Shown here in pieces: positions 45,149 to 52,816 of a stretch of DNA of 64,000 bases. Numbering within the stretch: position 1 is the first letter of the stretch; every line of letters begins with the position of its first letter. The position numbers and the translations under genes are program-made. The stretch spans positions 248,001 through 312,000 of the forward strand of contig CBDFNQ010000038.1 of NCBI GenBank assembly GCA_965250225.1, in the 5' to 3' direction. The stretch is from CBDEUK01 sp965250225 (GTDB lineage Bacteria > Pseudomonadota > Gammaproteobacteria > Eutrophobiales > Eutrophobiaceae). Below the pieces are notes generated by a model, which saw only the letters and a program-made list of their open reading frames with translations, was not told the origin of the DNA and searched no databases.

Positions 45149-45156
45149 AAGTACTA

Positions 45157-45940
45157 ATCGGGTAACCGTAGGTCTTTAACCTCCAGTCCCCACAACACCC
45201 TGCATGCGGGTCCGCACAGGGCGTTTCACTTAGAATGGTGAAGCTTAATCCAACCATCGCGTAACGCATAAAGCCCCTGAGATTTTAAATAAGCATTAGA
45301 CAACGCTTGTTGTATCCCCGGAGTTTTAGCACTCCGCATGGATCTTTGCTGGTTAAACCACAAGCAACAGCGGACTTAACGTGAACACCTCTTTTCATTA
45401 AATTCCTTACTTTAGTGCGTGACTTTCGCCACTGCCGCCAAAAAGCCATCCTCACTCTGCGTCGGATCCAATGTTCTAGATCAACGCAAAGTTGATAGCA
45501 TTTAGCGATACCAAAATAATTAATCCAGCCCCCTAATAAATTGGCTGGTTTTGAAGAGCTGGTATTTCATCGACACGCCCCAATTGCGATTCGTTAATTT
45601 TCGAACTTGTTGTTTAAATTTCAACAACGTTGTCGGGTGCCACTGAATGCGTCCTCCTTTGAATGTGAATCCAAGGAATTTACTTTCACTGGTTTTAACG
45701 ACTCGACTTTTGCTCGTATTAACCTGCAAGCACAAACGGTTTTGCAAATAATGGCTGATACTTCGCAACACGTGTTCACCAGAGCGCTGACTTTTTACGA
45801 GGATCGTAAAATCATCTGCGTATCTGGCAAACTTGTTCCCACGCCTCTCTAACTCTTTGTCTAGTGGGTCGAGTATGATGTTCGCCAACAATGGCGACAA
45901 TGGGCCGCCTTGCAGAACACCTTCTCGGCTCTCCGTTAAG
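45157..45940 (-). mobile_element. Decayed group II intron fragment, - strand
   Basis: Its 3' end (ACCCGAT, reading on the - strand, at 45157) and domain V-like hairpin (GCCCTGTGCGG, GCATGCAGGGTG at about 45190-45225) are present, with the C-terminal half of the reverse transcriptase. The 5' half is missing: similarity stops near 45940, where a cassette gene fragment begins. The left flank, GTACTA, is the R'' of attC 8. Confidence 0.8.
45245..45940 (-). pseudogene. Group II intron reverse transcriptase, C-terminal fragment
   Basis: It begins abruptly at REGVLQGGPLSPLLANIIL, includes the catalytic FARYADDFTILV and FLGFTFKGG, then shifts frame near 45530 to read GWINYFGIAKCYQLCVDLEHWIRRR and CGLTSKDPCGV. 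Further changes follow, so it is non-functional. It belongs to a different lineage from the RT at 39711. Confidence 0.8.
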
Positions 45941-46294
45941 AACTGGTTTGAATTTGTAAATGATATAGAAGAAGTTGATGGGTATTTTGAGGAGTCAGAC
46001 AATCTATTGGAAAAAGATCTAATTCGTTTTCTAAAAGAACTGGGATATGACACTGAAAAAGTAGAAAACTCTTCTTACTATAATAATCCATTTGTTAATA
46101 GAAACTGGGAAATGAGAAACCTCCGCTTCAGAAATGATATACAAATGCTACGAGTGTTTTTGTCTCAATTAGAAATAAAGTACCTGGAAGAGTATGTAAA
46201 AAGTAATAGCACAGACCTTTTGGCTATAGATAGATTCGAAACATTAAAGATCGAATTCAAAGAAATCGCACAAACTGCGAGACTAGCAGATTAA
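45940..46294 (+). pseudogene. Cassette gene lacking its 5' end, fused to intron debris
   Basis: The + frame from NWFEFVNDIEEVDGYFEES to the stop at 46294 has normal coding character (acidic, helical, about 118 residues). The open frame continues to the left only through the antisense of the intron RT, so the true start has been lost. I do not recognise the family. An attC-like site follows. Confidence 0.5.
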
Positions 46295-46296
46295 TA

Positions 46297-46455
46297 TGCA
46301 TACAAGAAACTCCAGCCGACTGATCTTACCCGGAAATAATTGACACCTCATCAACAAAAGTTAAACGAGGTATCTTTCAGTGCCGGAGTCTGAAGAATCC
46401 CCACGAAACAAATAATTAAACTGGTGCTAGATCAAATTAGTTCAGACGTTATGAC
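46297..46455 (+). repeat. attC-like site 9, disrupted
   Basis: TCCAGCCGACTGATC (left stem, as in sites 2 and 6) and AGACGTTATGAC (R') flank about 110 nt of unrelated sequence containing an ACCTC..GAGGT hairpin. The partner strand of the stem is missing. Confidence 0.55.
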
Positions 46456-46458
46456 AAA

Positions 46459-46728
46459 TCAAAATTGATCGTAATGTCCGCCAATAGCAAATATATAAAT
46501 ATAGTCTTTATCGTACTTATAAATAACACGGTCTTTCTGGCTTAGACGGCGAGACCATAATCCAGAGAGGTTATGTTTTAATGGTTCGGGTTTACCAGTA
46601 CCGGTGCCTGGGTTATCCCGAAGCATTTCCTTTAATAGTCGGCATAGCACCTTGTGTAGCTTTTTGTCTTTTAATCTAAGTTCTTCATAAGCAGCCCATG
46701 CATCACCTTCAAATACCAGTGATCTCAT
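46459..46728 (-). CDS. yoeB: YoeB-type toxin
   Basis: A ribosome-dependent mRNA interferase of the RelE fold, 89 residues. The sequence W-AAYEELRLKDKKLHKVLCRLLKEMLRDNPGTG, KPEPLKHNLSGLWSRRLSQKDRVIYKYD and the C-terminal GGHYDQF are typical of YoeB, with Glu, Arg and His/Tyr catalytic positions present. Its start overlaps the end of the antitoxin gene by 20 bp. Confidence 0.93.
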   Translation of the reverse strand: MRSLVFEGDAWAAYEELRLKDKKLHKVLCRLLKEMLRDNPGTGTGKPEPLKHNLSGLWSRRLSQKDRVIYKYDKDYIYIFAIGGHYDQF

Positions 46729-46990
46729 CTAGCTCTCCAGCAGTAAGCTTGTATCCTTCATTTCTTGCATTCGTAGCAGCTGAAGCTGCGATTTGTTTCA
46801 TTAAATCATTGTTTTGTAAAACATATAATGTTTCCTGCTCACGCTCCCAATCATCCGCACTTAAAACAACAAAATCATCTCCACTTCTGCGTGTAACCTT
46901 AAGCGGTAAATGTTCCGTAACAACTTGTTCTACAAAGGATTTAAGGTTATCTCTAAATTTATTTACACTAATACTGTCCATTTTACTCAC
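46709..46990 (-). CDS. yefM: YefM-type antitoxin
   Basis: 93 residues of the Phd/YefM family, with the N-terminal DNA-binding domain (MDSISVNKFRDNLKSFVEQV; LKVTRRSGDDFVVLSADDWER) and a C-terminal YoeB-neutralising helix. First gene of the pair. A TGTAC-N9-GTACA operator precedes it at 46999-47017. The start is ATG 46990 or 46981. Confidence 0.93.
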   Translation of the reverse strand: MSKMDSISVNKFRDNLKSFVEQVVTEHLPLKVTRRSGDDFVVLSADDWEREQETLYVLQNNDLMKQIAASAATNARNEGYKLTAGELDEITGI

Positions 46991-46998
46991 CTATTTAA

Positions 46999-47017
46999 TG
47001 TACTGTAACTCCGTACA
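46999..47017 (-). promoter_or_regulatory. YefM operator palindrome
   Basis: TGTAC and GTACA arms separated by 9 nt, just upstream of yefM. TGTACA-containing palindromes are the known YefM recognition sites, so autorepression is expected. Confidence 0.65.
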
Positions 47018-47132
47018 TAATAGTAGTAAAGCCATAAACAAGTCAATTAACGGCGATTACAAAAAGCGTGGTGATCTAGCACCACTTTGATAGGCGGAAG
47101 CAATTTAGCACAGCGTAGGATTTAGTACGTGT

Positions 47133-47462
47133 TCACAAACGTCGTTTTACATCGCGATAAAAATTTTCGTGAGTACCGAGAGCCATCAATTCAAGTGTTA
47201 ACGTGCCGTCATCGAAACTATACCCCAATAAAGTGAGCTGTTTGTTCATCTTAAATTTGTGTACTCGCAAAAACGCCAAGTTACCTTTTTTTCGTTCACC
47301 TAATGTTGGTTTTGCCATTAAAGCTTTAACTGCAGCGTCAAGTTCTTTCTTTTGGCTCGCTTTTAATTTTTTTACTGCTTTTCTAAATGTCGGCGTTTGT
47401 AAAACATTTTTTGCTTTAGCCAAAATCGTAGCTCTCCAGTTTTCCCGCTTCTCGCTCTGCAT
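47133..47462 (-). CDS. RelE/ParE-superfamily toxin
   Basis: The core TPTFRKAVKKLKASQKKELDAAVKALMAKP, GNLAFLRVHKFKMNKQLTLLGYSFDDGTLTLELMALGTHENFYRDVKR fits the family (type II toxin of the RelE/ParE fold). ATG 47462 gives 109 residues. A TTG at 47422, directly inside the antitoxin stop, gives a shorter and perhaps truer start (AKAKNVLQTP). It is paired with the gene at 47416. Confidence 0.85.
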   Translation of the reverse strand: MQSEKRENWRATILAKAKNVLQTPTFRKAVKKLKASQKKELDAAVKALMAKPTLGERKKGNLAFLRVHKFKMNKQLTLLGYSFDDGTLTLELMALGTHENFYRDVKRRL

Positions 47463-47637
47463 CCGCTATTATTGCCTGCTTCACAAACTCATACGGCAAT
47501 TCGGGGTTATCTTCCATGATCTCACCAATTTTCGCCCAATGTTCAATTTGCTTGGGTGGCGTTCTGTTAAGTGCTTTCGCCATGATAGTGGCCTTTTCAA
47601 CAAGCTCCTGATCCAATCGTACGCTGCTAGTAGTCAT
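47416..47637 (-). CDS. ParD-like antitoxin
   Basis: 73 residues: MTTSSVRLDQELVEKATIMAKALNRTPPKQIEHWAKIGEIMEDNPELPYEFV, a ribbon-helix-helix-type DNA-binding segment followed by an acidic tail. ATG 47637 has GAGGAAA upstream and is preferred over TTG 47652. It overlaps the toxin gene. Confidence 0.8.
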   Translation of the reverse strand: MTTSSVRLDQELVEKATIMAKALNRTPPKQIEHWAKIGEIMEDNPELPYEFVKQAIIADAEREAGKLESYDFG

Positions 47638-47739
47638 TTTTGTTTTCCTCAAGTATTACTTAAAGCTAAGTGTAGCAACATGCCACAAATGATGCAAATT
47701 GCATCGCTATCGGATAAATTCTACGTTGAAAAGATGCCA

Positions 47740-47785
47740 GTGCCGGAGTGATTTAATTATGATCACCCCGGTATCTTTCGGAATT
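47740..47785. terminator. Hairpin between the toxin-antitoxin genes and cysG
   Basis: CCGGAGTGAT pairs with ATCACCCCGG around 47743-47772 (one mismatch and one bulge), followed by TATCTTTCGG. Possible terminator. Confidence 0.4.
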
Positions 47786-47814
47786 TTCTATATCGTCATA
47801 TAAAAACAACCAAA

Positions 47815-47875
47815 CTCTGGATCCCGGCCTTCGCCGGGATGACGGGCTTCCAGCCTAAATAATGCTATTCAGGTG
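47815..47875. repeat. Dispersed CCCGGC..GCCGGG repeat, related to the 8391 MITE
   Basis: CTGGATCCCGGCCTTCGCC-GGGATGACGGGCTT and then AATAATGCTATTC. The order of CTGGAT, hairpin, GACGGGCTT and TGCTATTC is the same as at 8487-8533. No left end could be found. Confidence 0.6.
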
Positions 47876-47886
47876 ACAGTAACAAT

Positions 47887-49293
47887 TCAAGACCCACTTC
47901 CCTGATACCAACTGAGTTTTTCATGCAACTTCACGACATCACCAATGATGATCATGCTCGGTGGTTTGATATCCGTTGATTTAATTAATCCGGATAAGCT
48001 TTCAAGTGTTTCGATATATACTTTTTGATCCCGCAAGCTGCCTTTTTCTATCAAGGCAACTGGTCTGATTTTTTCCATACCGTGTTTTATGAGTTGTTCA
48101 CACAATGTATCGACGCCTTTAACACCCATGTAAACAGCGATCGTTTGATTGGGTTTGATAAGGGTTTCCCAATTTAAATCCAGTTTGCCGTCTTTCATAT
48201 GACCGGTGACAAAGATACACGATTGAGCATAGTCTCTATGGGTTAACGGAATCCCTGCATAACTTGCACAGGCACTGGCAGCCGTGACGCCGGGGACGAT
48301 TTGAAAAGAAACACCGGCCTCTGCCAGATGCTCGATCTCTTCACCACCCCGACCAAAGATAAACGGATCGCCGCCTTTTAAACGCAGGACACGCTTGCCT
48401 GCCTTTGCGTGTTTGACCAATAGCTGATTTAGATCTTCCTGTGGCACGGTGTGCTGATCACGTTCTTTTCCTACATAAATCATTTCAGCATCTTTGCGCG
48501 CAAGCCCGACTATCTCTGGTGATACCAGTCGATCATAGAGAACAACTTCTGCCTGTTGTATCAAACGTAACGCCCTGAACGTGAGTAAATCGGGATCGCC
48601 TGGACCACCGCCGACTAAATACACCTCGCCTTTGCGCTCAATGCTATCAGCACCTTTTTCCAGTTGCTCTTCGAGTGCCGCAAGTCCAGCCTTATCCTGA
48701 CCTGCCAGAAACATTTCGGTTATCGGACCATTTAGAATATTTTCCCAGAATCGTCTGCGTTGTTTCATATCGGGAAACCGCTGCTTAACCCGGGCACGGA
48801 AATCACCTATTAATTTCGCTAAGCGGCCATAAGCAGAAGGAATATAGGTTTCCAGGCGCGAGCGTAATAAGCGTGCCAGAACCGGGGAAGCACCGCCAGT
48901 TGAGATGGCAATCTGTACCGGGTCGCGCTCGATCATTGAGGGCACAATAAAACTGCACAAGTCGGGATTATCAACCACATTGACTGGTATATAACGGGCT
49001 TGTGCACCAATAGATACCTGTTTATTGATCGCTTGATCCGATGTTGCAGCAATGACCAGATGTTTTCCGTCGAGATGTTTTGATGAATAGGTCTCACACA
49101 CATACTGCACGTCTCCCTGTTTGACAAACACGTCAATTTCCGGGCAAATCTCGGGTGAAACCACATGGATCTCAGCTTCGGCTTTTAATAATTGACTGAT
49201 TTTCCGTGCGGCCACTTCTCCTCCACCCACTATCAGGCAAGGTCGATTTTTGAGTCTCAAAAATAAAGGAAAATAATTCACAGCCTGTTCCAT
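47887..49293 (-). CDS. cysG: Siroheme synthase CysG (trifunctional)
   Basis: Makes siroheme for sulfite and nitrite reductases. Residues 1 to about 210 are the precorrin-2 dehydrogenase/ferrochelatase (CLIVGGGEVAARKISQLL; NVVDNPDLCSF; STGGASPVLARLLRSRLE). Residues from about 220 are uroporphyrinogen III methyltransferase (VYLVGGGPGDPDLLTFRAL; LRLKGGDPFIFGRGGEE; TGHMKDG). 468 residues, normal length. Confidence 0.96.
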   Translation of the reverse strand: MEQAVNYFPLFLRLKNRPCLIVGGGEVAARKISQLLKAEAEIHVVSPEICPEIDVFVKQGDVQYVCETYSSKHLDGKHLVIAATSDQAINKQVSIGAQARYIPVNVVDNPDLCSFIVPSMIERDPVQIAISTGGASPVLARLLRSRLETYIPSAYGRLAKLIGDFRARVKQRFPDMKQRRRFWENILNGPITEMFLAGQDKAGLAALEEQLEKGADSIERKGEVYLVGGGPGDPDLLTFRALRLIQQAEVVLYDRLVSPEIVGLARKDAEMIYVGKERDQHTVPQEDLNQLLVKHAKAGKRVLRLKGGDPFIFGRGGEEIEHLAEAGVSFQIVPGVTAASACASYAGIPLTHRDYAQSCIFVTGHMKDGKLDLNWETLIKPNQTIAVYMGVKGVDTLCEQLIKHGMEKIRPVALIEKGSLRDQKVYIETLESLSGLIKSTDIKPPSMIIIGDVVKLHEKLSWYQGSGS

Positions 49294-49507
49294 AATTAAT
49301 AGTTAATTATCAACAGCTTACAACCTCGTTTCATAAAGAGCCAGTCTTTTGTCCACTGCTGAGAAAGTTAAGAATAGCCCATAAGAAAGTATAAAGTTTG
49401 CCGGAAATATTCCGATAGTTATTAGCAGGAAGATTTACTCATTCCTGGCGGGAGATCACAAATTGATCATCCAAACACATAAAAAATATCTGTAAAAGGA
49501 GATAAGC

Positions 49508-50272
49508 GTGGATCTAGCAACGACGATTGGCATGGTTGTCGCACTTGGTATCATCATGGCAGCTATTATCATGGGTAGCAGTCCCATCATGTTTGTTAAC
49601 GTGCCATCGATACTCATTGTTGGTGGTGGAACTGTCGGTGTCGTGCTGATGCAGTTCACCCTGGGCCAGTTTCTAGGTGCATTCAAAGTCGCCCTCAAGG
49701 GTTTTTTTAACAAGTCCCAAAGTCCAGAGGAACTGATTGAGGTCACGGTTGATCTGGCAGATACCGCCCGCAAAGGTGGCCTGTTAGCTCTGGAAGAAAA
49801 GGACACCGGCATTCCATTTTATCAAATGGGAATTCAAATGATGGTCGATGGTCATGAGCCGGAGGTCGTTCGATCAATGATGGTCAGTGAAATGAATCTC
49901 ACAGTCGACCGCCATGACATAGGTAAAAAGATCTTCAAGGCCATAGGCGATATGGCACCAGCGATGGGTATGATTGGTACATTGATCGGGCTGGTACAGA
50001 TGTTGTCCAATATGGAAGATCCAAAATCAATTGGCCCAGCGATGGCTGTTGCATTATTGACCACACTTTATGGCGCAATGATTGCCAATATGTTTGCCCT
50101 GCCGCTTGCTGAAAAACTCGGGCTACGAAGCGACGAAGAACGATTGACCAAATCCATGATCATTGATGGCGTCACTGGCATTCAGGAAGGGCGAAACCCA
50201 AAAATCATCGCCAGCATGTTAGCAACCTACCTTCCCGGCTCTAAACGCGACAGCGAAGACGCACAAGAATAA
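49508..50272 (+). CDS. pomA: Flagellar motor stator subunit (PomA-type)
   Basis: The stator channel subunit of the flagellar motor. The 254 residues hold four transmembrane helices (LATTIGMVVALGIIMAAIIMG; MFVNVPSILIVGGGTVGVVL; APAMGMIGTLIGLVQMLSNM; AMAVALLTTLYGAMIANMFALPLAEKL). The start is GTG 49508 behind AAGGAG. It resembles the sodium-type PomA more than MotA. pomB follows 12 nt later. Confidence 0.9.
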   Translation: MDLATTIGMVVALGIIMAAIIMGSSPIMFVNVPSILIVGGGTVGVVLMQFTLGQFLGAFKVALKGFFNKSQSPEELIEVTVDLADTARKGGLLALEEKDTGIPFYQMGIQMMVDGHEPEVVRSMMVSEMNLTVDRHDIGKKIFKAIGDMAPAMGMIGTLIGLVQMLSNMEDPKSIGPAMAVALLTTLYGAMIANMFALPLAEKLGLRSDEERLTKSMIIDGVTGIQEGRNPKIIASMLATYLPGSKRDSEDAQE

Positions 50273-50284
50273 TTATTAAAGATT

Positions 50285-51622
50285 ATGAGTAACGAAGCTC
50301 CTCCAAAAAAAAATGAAGGCGGTGGCGCACCAGCCTGGGTAATGACCTTTGCCGATCTGATGTCATTACTGATGTGCTTTTTTGTTTTATTACTCTCCTT
50401 TGCCGAAATGGATCTGTTGAAATTTAAGCAGATTTCCGGTTCTATGAAATTGGCATTTGGTGTACAACGTGAGATTAAAGCCAGTGAAATGCCAAAAGGT
50501 ACGAGTGTCATCGCACGAGAATTCAGTCCAGGAAAACCAACACCGACTCTGGTTACTGAAGTTCGTCAACAAACCATCGACGAAACTAAACAAACACTGG
50601 AATTCACAGATGCTACTACTGAAAAAGATGATGAAAACACTGCTGAACAGATGAACGATGTAGAAGATGCTCCGATTCAAAAAAAACAAGATTCAGAAAC
50701 ACCAAATGATGATCAGATGGAATATCAGTTAAAAACACTAAAGGTAATAGTCGAAGAATTGAAACAGGATGTGTCGGAGCTTTCAGAACAACTCGAAGAC
50801 AAAATGTCTGAGGAAGAAAAACAAGCCATGGATGAGGCAGAAGAAAAACTTGCCTCCATTGAAGAAAAAATAGAAGAAATCATTCAATTACAAAGTGAAA
50901 TAGAACCAGAAAAAATCTATATCACTGAAGAAGTTGTGGAAAAAACACAGGAAGACACAGAAAAATTGTTACAGGCATTAGCGCCAGAGATCAAAGAAGG
51001 TCTGGTGAGTATTGAGACAGAAGATAATAAAATCTTGTTACGCATTAAGGAGAAAGGCTCCTTCCCTTCTGGTTCAGCAACAATGAAAGGTGGTTTCTTT
51101 CCAGTCATCAATAAATTAAAAGTTGCACTAAAGGACATTGATGGCAAAGTAATCGTTTCAGGACACACCGATAATATTCCGATCAAGACTAAGAGATTCC
51201 GTTCAAACTGGGAATTGTCTTCATCTCGTGCCGTTACGGTTGTCCATGAATTATTAAATAAGAGTCAATTAGATATTGAACGATTTACCGTAGAAGGACT
51301 GGGTTCGGCCTATCCTATCGTACCAAATGATAGTTCTGAAAATCGTGCATTAAACCGTCGGGTTGAACTGACTATTATCCAGGGTGAGAATGATCAAATA
51401 GATGAAAAGTCTGCAGAAGAAGAACTTCAACAGGAAGTTTCAGAAGACAAAATAATATCAGCGGAAGAAAATGAAATAATTGGTGCCGATAAAATAATAA
51501 TAACCAAAGACGAAATCCAGATCCCTGCACCAGAAGAGAAGAATGCTCAGGAAAATGAAATTATTGATACGGTTGATCTAAAAACCAGAATTCAATCCAT
51601 CTCTGGATCTTTAACTAATTAG
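50285..51622 (+). CDS. pomB: Flagellar motor stator subunit (PomB-type) with long acidic regions
   Basis: The single N-terminal helix with the ion-binding Asp24 (WVMTFADLMSLLMCFFVLLLSF), a plug-like segment and the OmpA-like peptidoglycan-binding domain (VIVSGHTDNIPIKTKRFRSNWELSSSRA; NRALNRRVEL) are present. At 445 residues it is much longer than usual (about 300-330). The extra length lies in a Glu-rich, coiled-coil linker (about 110-240) and an acidic C-terminal tail. Pairs with pomA. Confidence 0.9.
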   Translation: MSNEAPPKKNEGGGAPAWVMTFADLMSLLMCFFVLLLSFAEMDLLKFKQISGSMKLAFGVQREIKASEMPKGTSVIAREFSPGKPTPTLVTEVRQQTIDETKQTLEFTDATTEKDDENTAEQMNDVEDAPIQKKQDSETPNDDQMEYQLKTLKVIVEELKQDVSELSEQLEDKMSEEEKQAMDEAEEKLASIEEKIEEIIQLQSEIEPEKIYITEEVVEKTQEDTEKLLQALAPEIKEGLVSIETEDNKILLRIKEKGSFPSGSATMKGGFFPVINKLKVALKDIDGKVIVSGHTDNIPIKTKRFRSNWELSSSRAVTVVHELLNKSQLDIERFTVEGLGSAYPIVPNDSSENRALNRRVELTIIQGENDQIDEKSAEEELQQEVSEDKIISAEENEIIGADKIIITKDEIQIPAPEEKNAQENEIIDTVDLKTRIQSISGSLTN

Positions 51623-51640
51623 TTATCATGGTTACTAACA

Positions 51641-52210
51641 ATGAATGAACGTAGACGTTATTACCGAATGGAAGATACGATCACTTTAAAGTATCAAATT
51701 ATGGAAGATCATGATTACGAACAGGAAATTCAATTTGCAGAAATTGACTATATCAAACAATCTGATATTCACCATACATCCAGTGGATACGACAGCAGGA
51801 TAGAAGAACTCACTCAGCAATTAACCAGTAAAGATCCTCTGGTTTCCGAGATTGTCACACTCCTTAACAAAAAAATATCATTAATGGAGTTAATGTTAAA
51901 GAATCAAACCACTGAAGATGTGTTTAAAAATAGTATGGATTCTATAAATATCAGTGGCAGTGGCATTGCTTTTATTTCGGAAAAACCTTTACAGGAAGAC
52001 ACTCCTCTAAAAATAGAATTGCTATTGGAACCTGAAAATGAAATTCTATCACTTCTTGCCAAAGTCATCAGTTGTCGTGAAGAGGAAAATAATAGTTACA
52101 TCATTGCAGTCGATTATGAAGGTATCAGTGAAGATGATCGTGAAAAAATCATCCAGCATGTTGTGAAAAAGCAGACCCTGGCGTTAAAACAACGCAGTAA
52201 ATCAAATTAG
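51641..52210 (+). CDS. PilZ-domain protein
   Basis: 189 residues. The two c-di-GMP contact motifs are visible: RRRYYR at the start and NISGSG with following IAFISE. The middle is a coiled-coil insert. It begins 18 nt after pomB, so it may link c-di-GMP to motor output, as YcgR does, though it lacks a clear YcgR N-domain. Confidence 0.75.
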   Translation: MNERRRYYRMEDTITLKYQIMEDHDYEQEIQFAEIDYIKQSDIHHTSSGYDSRIEELTQQLTSKDPLVSEIVTLLNKKISLMELMLKNQTTEDVFKNSMDSINISGSGIAFISEKPLQEDTPLKIELLLEPENEILSLLAKVISCREEENNSYIIAVDYEGISEDDREKIIQHVVKKQTLALKQRSKSN

Positions 52211-52244
52211 TCTATAACGACAATATAAATCCAAAATCCTGGCA

Positions 52245-52811
52245 TCAGGTCTTCGGTAAAGTAACACCTTTCTGTCCCTGGTATTTTCCATCCCGATCTT
52301 TGTAAGATGTTTCACAAATTTCATCCGATTCAAGAAAGATCATTTGAGCAACACCTTCATTTGCATAAATCTTGGCCGGAAGATTTGTTGTGTTTGAGAA
52401 TTCCAGTGTTACGTGCCCTTCCCATTCGGGTTCCAGTGGTGTGACATTGACGATAATTCCACAACGTGCATAAGTTGATTTTCCTAAACAGATTGTCAAT
52501 ACGTTTCTCGGAATACGAAAATATTCAACGGTGCTGGCTAGAACAAAGGCGTTGGGTGGAATAATGCAATGATCGGCTTTGACATCGACAAAACTATCTT
52601 CATCAAAGTTTTTCGGATCAACTGTTGCTGAATGCACATTGGTGAAAATTTTAAATTCATCGGTACAACGCACGTCATAACCATAACTCGACGTACCATA
52701 AGAAATCAGGCGTTCACCATTATTGAATTTTATTTGCGACGGCTCGAAAGGTTCAATCATATTATCGGATTCCACCATGCGGCGGATCCATTTGTCCGAT
52801 TTAACACTCAT
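52245..52811 (-). CDS. dcd: dCTP deaminase
   Basis: Converts dCTP to dUTP for thymidylate synthesis. 188 residues. MSVKSDKWIRRM at the N-terminus and VTPLEPEWEGHVTLEFSN, with the catalytic Glu, are characteristic. It begins 5 nt after the mrp stop, so the two are co-transcribed. Confidence 0.96.
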   Translation of the reverse strand: MSVKSDKWIRRMVESDNMIEPFEPSQIKFNNGERLISYGTSSYGYDVRCTDEFKIFTNVHSATVDPKNFDEDSFVDVKADHCIIPPNAFVLASTVEYFRIPRNVLTICLGKSTYARCGIIVNVTPLEPEWEGHVTLEFSNTTNLPAKIYANEGVAQMIFLESDEICETSYKDRDGKYQGQKGVTLPKT

Positions 52812-52816
52812 TATTT

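Noticed and set aside
45833..45939. First ~36 codons of the open frame 45833-46294
   Set aside because: They are antisense to the intron reverse transcriptase (the QGGPLSPLL region), so they are not part of the original cassette gene.
34374..47660. Prophage or conjugative element as explanation of the accessory region
   Set aside because: No structural, integrase, relaxase or replication gene is present; hairpins with AACGTTAT cores and single-gene units fit a cassette array.
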